NCBI GenBank assembly: GCA_016764835.1
Contig: JAESRD010000227.1
Span: 1 to 6,359 of the forward strand
Origin: Paracoccaceae bacterium
GTDB lineage: Bacteria > Pseudomonadota > Alphaproteobacteria > Rhodobacterales > Rhodobacteraceae
DNA length: 6,359 nt
Direction of reading: 5' to 3'
Shown here: one piece after another, positions 1-5,021 of the stretch
Position numbering within the stretch: position 1 is the stretch's first letter
Layout of the letters: every line of letters begins with the position of its first letter
Position numbers and translations under genes: made by a program
The notes under the pieces: generated by a model
What the model saw: only the letters and a program-made list of their open reading frames with translations
What the model was told of the DNA's origin: nothing
Databases searched by the model: none

Positions 1-324
1 CTCGGATATCGCCTCGCCGACCAGCCGTTTAGGATGCAACGAAGCAAAGGGGTCTTGAAACACCATTTGCACTTTGCGCAGATATTTAGGCCGCTGGGGC
101 CCGCGATGGCCGTCACGGGCATCTATCCCATCGATCGACATTGCCCCGCCCCAGCGTGGCACAAGCCCAGAAATAGCGCGCAAAATCGTGCTTTTGCCCG
201 AGCCGCTTTCGCCGACCAGCCCAAAGCTTTGGCCGCGCTCAACATGCAATGATGCGCCCTGCACCACATGCGTTTCGCGCGCGCCGGCACCGTACCAGAC
301 ATCAAGATTGTCGATCTTTATCAT
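1..324 (-). CDS. Peptide ABC transporter ATP-binding protein, DppF/OppF type (partial, C-terminus beyond left edge)
   Basis: This is the second cytoplasmic ATPase subunit of the importer; it would pair with the upstream ATPase to power the permeases. The minus frame from the ATG at 324 stays open for 108 codons to the window edge. The translation begins MIKIDNLDVWYGAGARET. It has a Walker A motif GESGSGKST at residues 38-46 and a Q-loop FQDPFASLHP at about residues 89-98, which is typical of the OppF/DppF branch. Signature, Walker B and H-loop lie outside the window, so intactness cannot be judged. The family is usually about 260-330 residues, so well over half is missing. The start codon overlaps the stop of the preceding ATPase in an ATGA (324-321), which fixes the start and suggests translational coupling. 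Its place as last visible gene fits the common B-C-D-F order. The family call is firm; the transported substrate is unknown. Confidence 0.93.
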   Translation of the reverse strand, partial: MIKIDNLDVWYGAGARETHVVQGASLHVERGQSFGLVGESGSGKSTILRAISGLVPRWGGAMSIDGIDARDGHRGPQRPKYLRKVQMVFQDPFASLHPKRLVGEAISE

Positions 325-1181
325 GGTGGTGGCTCCAGCCAACTGGCCTCGCGCTGCAAAATCGGCAGCGGCTCTTGTGGTCCATCAATACGCGGAATGC
401 AGCGCAGCAGTCCTTTGGTGTAAGGATGGGTTGCTTTGGCCAGGTCGCGGGCGGCGATCTCTTCGACCACACGCCCCGCATACATGACCAAAACTCGGTC
501 GCAGAACCGCGATACAAGCGGCAGATCATGGCTGATAAAGATCAGCCCCATATCGCGGCGTGATACCATTTCATCGAGCACATCCAGCACCCGCGCCTGC
601 ACTGTGACATCCAACGCTGATGTGATCTCATCGGCAATCAGCAAGTCCGGTTCTCGGACAAAAGCAATGGCGATCATCACACGCTGACCCATGCCGCCGG
701 AGACTTCATGCGGATAAAGCTGCAGCACGCGGTCAGGGTCGCGGATATCGACCGCCTCCAAAATATCGCGCGCTTTGGTCCATGCGGCGCGGCGGGCCAA
801 CCGTTGCCCCGACTGTGCGGCGCCAAGGCGGATGGATTCAACAATCTGGTCACCGATGCGGTGCGCCGGGTTAAGCGAATGGCGCGGGTCTTGCATGATC
901 ATCCCGATCCTGTCGCCCCGCAGCGCCCGCAGTTGCGCCGGGGTGGCGGCGGCAAGGTCGATACCGTCAAACCGAATGTGACCTGCCGTCACCTTGGCCT
1001 GGCTTGATTGCACACCAAGGATCGCCCGCGCTGTCAGGCTTTTGCCTGAGCCACTCTCACCGACAATCCCAACCTTTTCGCGGCCCATCTTGAGCGAAAG
1101 CCCCTGCACAGCGTGACTGAGTGTGCCGTCTTCTTTGGCAAAAGACACACTCAGATCTTTGATATCCAGCAGCGGGTTCAT
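321..1181 (-). CDS. Peptide ABC transporter ATP-binding protein, DppD/OppD type
   Basis: Cytoplasmic ATPase of 286 residues that hydrolyses ATP to drive peptide (or related solute) uptake. In order it shows Walker A GESGSGKS (41-48), Q-loop MIMQDP (94-99), ABC signature SGGMGQ (161-166), Walker B LLIADE (180-185) with catalytic E185, and the switch histidine in FISHD (H218). The C-terminal HPYTKGLL segment (252-259) marks the oligopeptide/dipeptide subfamily. Two positions are unusual. The Walker B/D-loop reads DEITSALD where family members almost always have DEPTTALD or DEPTSALD, and the signature has G where R or Q is common (SGGMRQ). All catalytic residues remain, so it is probably active. 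At 286 residues it is shorter than many DppD/OppD proteins (about 320-335), the shortfall being in the C-terminal tail. The start ATG overlaps the upstream permease stop (ATGA, 1181-1178), and its stop overlaps the next ATPase start in the same way. Confidence 0.96.
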   Translation of the reverse strand: MNPLLDIKDLSVSFAKEDGTLSHAVQGLSLKMGREKVGIVGESGSGKSLTARAILGVQSSQAKVTAGHIRFDGIDLAAATPAQLRALRGDRIGMIMQDPRHSLNPAHRIGDQIVESIRLGAAQSGQRLARRAAWTKARDILEAVDIRDPDRVLQLYPHEVSGGMGQRVMIAIAFVREPDLLIADEITSALDVTVQARVLDVLDEMVSRRDMGLIFISHDLPLVSRFCDRVLVMYAGRVVEEIAARDLAKATHPYTKGLLRCIPRIDGPQEPLPILQREASWLEPPP

Positions 1182-2065
1182 TGGCGCACCTTTGCATGCG
1201 GGTCGAGCAGATCGCGCAGCGCATCACCTAAAAAGTTAAAACCAAGGCTGACAATGAAGATCGCCGCACCGGGCATGGCGGCAACCCACCATTGTTCAAA
1301 TATAAACCGGCGGCCTGAGGCGATCATCGCCCCCCATTCTGGCAGCGGCGGTTGCGCACCTAGGCCAATAGAACCAAGCCCCGCCGCGATGAGGATGATG
1401 CCTGCCATATCAAACGTGACCCGCACCAGCATTGAAGAATAGCAGATCGGGAAAATGTGCCGGGTGATGATGCGCCAAGGCGAGGCGCCAGCCAGCGCGA
1501 TGGCGGCCACAAAATCAGCGTTGCGCACGGCCAGTGTTTCCGCCCGGGCCAGCCGCGCATAGGGCGGCCAAGCGGTCAACGTGATCGCCAGCGCCGCGTT
1601 TACAATGCCGGGGCCGAGCACGGCGACAAAGGCCAGCGCCAGCAGCAGCTTTGGCACGGCAAGAAACACATCCGTGATCCGCATAAGTACCGCATCAACC
1701 CAGCCGCCAAAATAGCCCGAGACGACGCCAAGCAGCAGGCCAATGGGCGCCGAAGTAAAGACAACCAATGCAACAATGAAGATCGTAATGCGGCTACCGT
1801 AGAGAATACGCGTGTATATATCGCGGCCCAGCTCGTCAGTGCCTAGCCAGTAGTTCCAGCCCGGTGCGGTAAGTCGCGCGGCAAAGTCGGGGGCGTAGGG
1901 GTCATGTGTTGCCAAGAGCGGCGCGAAAATTGCCATGAAAATCAGGGCAAGGCCAATGAACAGCCCGGCCATGCCCAATGGGTTGCGCCGAAACCGCCGG
2001 GCAAAACTGCGCGCCGCGCGCAGGCGCGCTTGCCTTGGCGACGGATGTTGAAGCGCCGCACTCAT
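1178..2065 (-). CDS. Peptide ABC transporter permease, DppC/OppC type
   Basis: Inner-membrane permease subunit of 295 residues, one half of the translocation pore. It has a basic cytoplasmic N-terminus (RRFRRNPLGMAG, 23-34) leading into a first membrane segment at about 33-52. The family motif LGTDELGRDI follows at 74-83, then further hydrophobic segments near 93-117, 137-165, 218-236 and 260-280. The cytoplasmic coupling (EAA) loop is FVAAIALAGASPWRIITRHIFP at 185-206, the contact site for the ATPases. The C-terminus GDALRDLLDPHAK is characteristic of DppC-like proteins. Length is normal for the family. The start ATG overlaps the stop of the upstream permease by 4 nt (ATGA, 2065-2062) and has no clear Shine-Dalgarno of its own, which points to translational coupling. 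Substrate specificity cannot be read from the permease. Confidence 0.96.
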   Translation of the reverse strand: MSAALQHPSPRQARLRAARSFARRFRRNPLGMAGLFIGLALIFMAIFAPLLATHDPYAPDFAARLTAPGWNYWLGTDELGRDIYTRILYGSRITIFIVALVVFTSAPIGLLLGVVSGYFGGWVDAVLMRITDVFLAVPKLLLALAFVAVLGPGIVNAALAITLTAWPPYARLARAETLAVRNADFVAAIALAGASPWRIITRHIFPICYSSMLVRVTFDMAGIILIAAGLGSIGLGAQPPLPEWGAMIASGRRFIFEQWWVAAMPGAAIFIVSLGFNFLGDALRDLLDPHAKVRQ

Positions 2066-3132
2066 GTCAGCGCCCGTGTGCGCGGGTCGAGCACCTTATA
2101 AACGAGGTCTGAGGCGACATTGAGAAAGACAAAGATTGTGCCGACAACAAGCGTGCCGCCGAGCACTGCATTGATGTCACCGCCCAGCAAGGACTGCGCG
2201 ATATAATTGCCAAGGCCGGGCCACGAAAACACTGTCTCAATCAGCACAGAGCCTTCGAGCAAGCCGCCAAATGACAGCGCCACAATGGTGACAAGCGGGA
2301 TCGCCGCATTGCGCAGCGCGTGGTGCACGACAATAGAGTATTCTGACGCGCCCTTGAGCCGGGCCGCCAGCACATATTCTGAGTTGAGCTGTTCGAGCAT
2401 AACAGAGCGGGTCATGCGGCTGATATAGGCCATTGAATAATAGCCGATCAGCAGGGCGGGCAGCGCAATATGGCTGATCGCGTTCACAAACACGTCCCAG
2501 CTGCCTGATAGTGCCGTGTCTATCAGAATAAAGCCGGTGACGCGGCTAAACGAATAGGCATAGCCAATGTCGATCTGGCCGGGCCCGCCAACCCACTCTA
2601 ACCGCGCGTAAAACACCAACAGCGCCATCAGCGCCAGCCAGAAGATAGGCACCGAATAGCCTATAAGAGCAACGATCCGCACGATGTGGTCAACCCAAGT
2701 ATCGCGCTTGACGGCGGCAATAATGCCCGCGGGAATGCCCAGCCCAACGCCGATGATAATACCAAGGATCGCCAGCTCAAACGTGGCCGGAAAGAACCGC
2801 AAAATATCTGAGCCAATAGAGCGGCCAGACACCATAGAGTTGCCCAAATTGCCGCGCAGAACCTCGCCCAGATAGCTCAGAAACTGGATAATCATTGGCC
2901 GGTCCAGACCCATTTCTTGGTAGACACGGTCATAGACTTCTTGGGGTGCTTTATCGCCAATCACAGTAAGCACCGGGTCAATCGGCACCACGTGGCCAAT
3001 AATAAATGTCAGCGCCACCAGCCCGATAAGCGTGATCGCCACGGTCAAGGCAAGCGAGGCCAAAGCCCTGACAAAGCCAGCGGCCTTTTGCAGCATTTGC
3101 GCCCCACGGCGCTGGGTGATCTTGGTCGTCAT
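2062..3132 (-). CDS. Peptide ABC transporter permease, DppB/OppB type
   Basis: Inner-membrane permease subunit of 356 residues from the ATG at 3132, partner of the DppC-type permease. Six hydrophobic segments are visible, at about 24-50, 116-141, 149-176, 221-237, 279-302 and 326-345. The EAA coupling loop runs SEYVLAARLKGASEYSI to about residue 267 (begins 251), followed by ETVFSWPGLGNY (299-310) and the typical C-terminus DLVYKVLDPRTR (342-353). The start is uncertain. ATG 3132, GTG 3144 and ATG 3096 (MLQKAAGF, close to the usual DppB N-terminus) are all in frame. None has a good Shine-Dalgarno; 3096 has only a weak GGGG about 5 nt upstream. The gene follows the hairpin-rich spacer, so initiation may be influenced by local RNA structure. 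Its TGA stop overlaps the next permease start. The function call is secure at family level. Confidence 0.95.
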   Translation of the reverse strand: MTTKITQRRGAQMLQKAAGFVRALASLALTVAITLIGLVALTFIIGHVVPIDPVLTVIGDKAPQEVYDRVYQEMGLDRPMIIQFLSYLGEVLRGNLGNSMVSGRSIGSDILRFFPATFELAILGIIIGVGLGIPAGIIAAVKRDTWVDHIVRIVALIGYSVPIFWLALMALLVFYARLEWVGGPGQIDIGYAYSFSRVTGFILIDTALSGSWDVFVNAISHIALPALLIGYYSMAYISRMTRSVMLEQLNSEYVLAARLKGASEYSIVVHHALRNAAIPLVTIVALSFGGLLEGSVLIETVFSWPGLGNYIAQSLLGGDINAVLGGTLVVGTIFVFLNVASDLVYKVLDPRTRALT

Positions 3133-3153
3133 TTTCGCGGGCACATTTCGCTG

Positions 3154-3265
3154 GTCGCCGCAGATTTACTGCGCGCATCAATAGTCGCCGCAGATTTACT
3201 GCGCGCATCAATAGTCGTCGCGGATGTACCGCGCGCATCGATGGCCCCTGCCGGTTGCCGGCGCG
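3154..3265. repeat. Tandem 30-bp hairpin repeats (three clear copies plus one degenerate)
   Basis: Plus-strand copies lie at 3154-3183, 3184-3213 and 3214-3243, with a degenerate fourth in phase from 3244 to about 3265. Copies 1 and 2 are identical over all 30 bases. Each unit contains a short palindrome at the same offset. Copies 1 and 2 have CGCAG-ATTTA-CTGCG (3159-3173 and 3189-3203), copy 3 has CGCGG-ATGTA-CCGCG (3219-3233), and copy 4 has GCCGG-TTG-CCGGC (3250-3262). Copy 3 changes both partners of one pair, and copy 4 changes several pairs while keeping the stem, so the pairing looks conserved. The array lies in the non-coding spacer between a binding-protein gene and its permease gene, where REP-like hairpins often stabilise upstream mRNA or set expression ratios. 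I do not recognise it as a named repeat family. Confidence 0.9.
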
Positions 3266-3311
3266 AAAAAGAAAAACGTGTCGAGGCGGGGCATTTACGC
3301 GCCCGCCTCGA
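3266..3311 (-). terminator. Probable Rho-independent (leaky) terminator after the second binding-protein gene
   Basis: A perfect 10-bp inverted repeat pairs 3302-3311 with 3281-3290 (minus-strand arms TCGAGGCGGG and CCCGCCTCGA) around an 11-nt loop. On the minus strand it is followed, after a 4-nt CACG spacer, by the T-rich run TTTTTCTTTTT (3276-3266). It begins 23 nt past the TGA of the second binding protein. The 4-nt spacer and the interrupting C make it weaker than a textbook terminator. That suits a site in mid-operon which lets only part of transcription reach the permease and ATPase genes. Confidence 0.72.
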
Positions 3312-3334
3312 TGCTTTGTTATGTCGTCCGCTTA

Positions 3335-4927
3335 TCACTTGGTGACATTCCAATACCTGTCATCGGCAAAGGTGACGCCAAGCACAAGGCCCTCAACATT
3401 GGACCGCACGCCAATGGCACGCTGCTCTTGGAACATGAACAAGAACGGCGAAATATCGGTATGCTCGATCTGGATCTCCTCGTATAGCGCTTGCCGTGTG
3501 GCGGCATCTGTCTCGCGCAAGGCAGCCATTGTGCGCGCGCTCAGATCACCGGGCGCAAAGCCAAACCTGTCGGCCAGCGTTTCTTTGTCATCCGGGGTGT
3601 CGCCAGAGGTAACGGCAAAGGCCAGCGCATTGGAGTGAGGGTCAGGATAGTCTGGCCCCCAAAGGCCCATCCAGCCGTCCAAATCATGTGAGCGATACCG
3701 CTCAAGCCACTGACCACCATCGACAACTTCAAGGTTTAGTTCAATCCCGGCCGGGGCCATGGTTGCCTGAAGCGCTTGGGCGAAATCAACGTAAGGCGCG
3801 TTGTTCCACACCACGATATCGAGCGAGATCGGCAGCTCAACACCGGCCTCGGCCAGCAGCGCCTGCGCCCGCTCTAGATCATAGCTAAACGGCGTATATT
3901 CGGACTCGCCCAAGAACCCGCCGGGGATCATGGTCTGGTGCACCGAAACCGTGCCCCTAGCCAGACTATCGGCCATGCCCTGATAGTCGATCAGCCATTT
4001 CATAGCTTCGATCACACGCGGATCATTCAGCGGCTCTTCGCGCTGGTTCATCCCCATATAGTAGATCACCGATGACGGGCCGTTCAGCGTTGTCGTGTCA
4101 ACATTGTCGGCCATGGCGATATGATCGTCGGGGCCAAGCTTGTTGGCGATATCAATATCGCCCTGTTCCAGCAGCAAGCGCTGGGTCGCACTCTCGGCAA
4201 CCTGACGGATGACCACGCGTGCCATTGCCGGGGCATCGCCCCAATAATTATCATTGCGCGCCATCACGATAGCAACGGCCGGGTCCCATTGCTCTAGCTG
4301 AAACGGGCCAGAGCCAACAGAAGCCGCACCACTTTTGAGCCAGGCATTGCCAAAGTCGCCGTCGACCTCATGCGCGTCCAAGGGCGCGCGCTCAACAATT
4401 GCTGCAACATAGGCAGACAGAACCACAAGGAAGAATGACGGCGAATAGGCCTCATCAATGGTGATTGCCAACGTGCCCTCATCAGTGGCACGAATGCGCT
4501 CTTCGGCGTTTTCAGCGGTAAAGCCGAACTGGGTGATAATAAAGGCCGAGCGCGAGTTGAGCTTGACCGCCCGTTGCAGCGAATAGGCCGCATCTGCTGC
4601 CGTTACCGGATTGCCCGAGGAAAAGGTCGCATCGGGGTTCATGGTGAACGTATAGGTCAGCCCGTCTTCGCTGATCTCCCAGCTGGCGGCCAGCTGGCCC
4701 TGAATATTGGTCGCGTCCTCAATATCGACGCTGACAAGGTTTTGGTAGACCTGTGTGGTAACCAGCACGCCGCCGACCTCTGACACTTCATGCGGATCAA
4801 GCGACAAAACATCGTCGATCACATCAGCAATAACCAGCGTATCAGCTGGCGTATCGGCAAAAGCCGGGCCGGCCAGAACCAGCAGCAGCGCCGTGGCTAA
4901 CCCTTTGGTTGCTATTTGAAAATTCAT
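3335..4927 (-). CDS. ABC transporter substrate-binding protein, family 5 (peptide/nickel/oligopeptide type), complete
   Basis: Periplasmic binding protein of 530 residues, the usual size for family 5. The N-terminus MNFQIATKGLATALLLVLAG, ending in PAFA, is a Sec signal peptide with likely cleavage after A24 (AFA|DTPAD). There is no lipobox cysteine, so the mature protein should be soluble in the periplasm. Family landmarks include QVYQNLVSVD (59-68), LAASWEISEDGLTYTF (79-94), GNPVTAADAAYSL (105-117), GSGPFQLEQWDP (205-216) and the late WGPDYPDPHSNA motif (423-434). The frame is open upstream to an ATG at 5041, but that extension would bury the signal peptide and overlap the previous gene. ATG 4927 with a Shine-Dalgarno 6 nt upstream is preferred. 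It differs clearly from the OppA-like protein encoded just upstream, so it is probably a second binding protein with a different ligand range. The ligand is unknown; peptides are likely by context. Confidence 0.95.
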   Translation of the reverse strand: MNFQIATKGLATALLLVLAGPAFADTPADTLVIADVIDDVLSLDPHEVSEVGGVLVTTQVYQNLVSVDIEDATNIQGQLAASWEISEDGLTYTFTMNPDATFSSGNPVTAADAAYSLQRAVKLNSRSAFIITQFGFTAENAEERIRATDEGTLAITIDEAYSPSFFLVVLSAYVAAIVERAPLDAHEVDGDFGNAWLKSGAASVGSGPFQLEQWDPAVAIVMARNDNYWGDAPAMARVVIRQVAESATQRLLLEQGDIDIANKLGPDDHIAMADNVDTTTLNGPSSVIYYMGMNQREEPLNDPRVIEAMKWLIDYQGMADSLARGTVSVHQTMIPGGFLGESEYTPFSYDLERAQALLAEAGVELPISLDIVVWNNAPYVDFAQALQATMAPAGIELNLEVVDGGQWLERYRSHDLDGWMGLWGPDYPDPHSNALAFAVTSGDTPDDKETLADRFGFAPGDLSARTMAALRETDAATRQALYEEIQIEHTDISPFLFMFQEQRAIGVRSNVEGLVLGVTFADDRYWNVTK

Positions 4928-4933
4928 AGCGTT

Positions 4934-4940
4934 CTCTCCT
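4934..4940 (-). promoter_or_regulatory. Shine-Dalgarno of the second binding-protein gene
   Basis: The minus strand reads AGGAGAG, ending 6 nt before the ATG at 4927. It is the strongest ribosome-binding site in the window and decides the start in favour of 4927 over the upstream in-frame ATG at 5041. A strong site here, against weak or absent ones for the downstream transporter genes, fits high expression of the binding protein. Confidence 0.85.
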
Positions 4941-4985
4941 GTTCGCACGACATTTTTAGCAGCGCCGTGACAAGTGTTGCGCAAA

Positions 4986-5013
4986 CTGGCGGCAAGATAA
5001 TGCCCGCCGCCAG
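4986..5013 (-). other. Intercistronic hairpin between the two binding-protein genes
   Basis: A perfect 8-bp GC-rich stem on the minus strand (CTGGCGGC at 5013-5006 pairing with GCCGCCAG at 4993-4986, 12-nt loop) starts 8 nt past the TAA of the first binding protein. Only three T residues follow, so it is not a convincing intrinsic terminator. It may act as a 3' mRNA-stabilising or processing hairpin, or as a weak attenuator. The rest of the 94-nt spacer holds the Shine-Dalgarno of the next gene and a short palindrome TTGCGCAA (4977-4984). I see no convincing promoter. Confidence 0.6.
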
Positions 5014-5021
5014 CAGAAGTT

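Noticed and set aside
2978..3238. Minus-strand 86-codon frame with repeated MRAVNLRRLL units
   Set aside because: It overlaps the permease N-terminus out of frame, and its second half is simply the permease in another frame. The repeats are a by-product of the 30-bp DNA array. A leader peptide role cannot be excluded but has no support.
3154..3243. CRISPR array
   Set aside because: The 30-bp units are directly adjacent with no unique spacers, so this is a simple tandem repeat.
3129..3353. Minus-strand 74-codon frame through the spacer, encoding repeated IDARSKSAAT units and ending in an ATGA overlap with permease ATG 3132
   Set aside because: The repeated peptide follows automatically from a 30-bp (10-codon) DNA repeat. 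The frame starts inside the end of the binding-protein gene, has no Shine-Dalgarno, runs through the terminator hairpin, and resembles no protein I know. The ATGA overlap with the permease is the only point in its favour.
4940..5000. Minus-strand sigma-70-like promoter before the second binding-protein gene
   Set aside because: TTG-containing -35 candidates (for example TTGTCA or TTGCCG) have no matching -10 box at 16-18 nt spacing.
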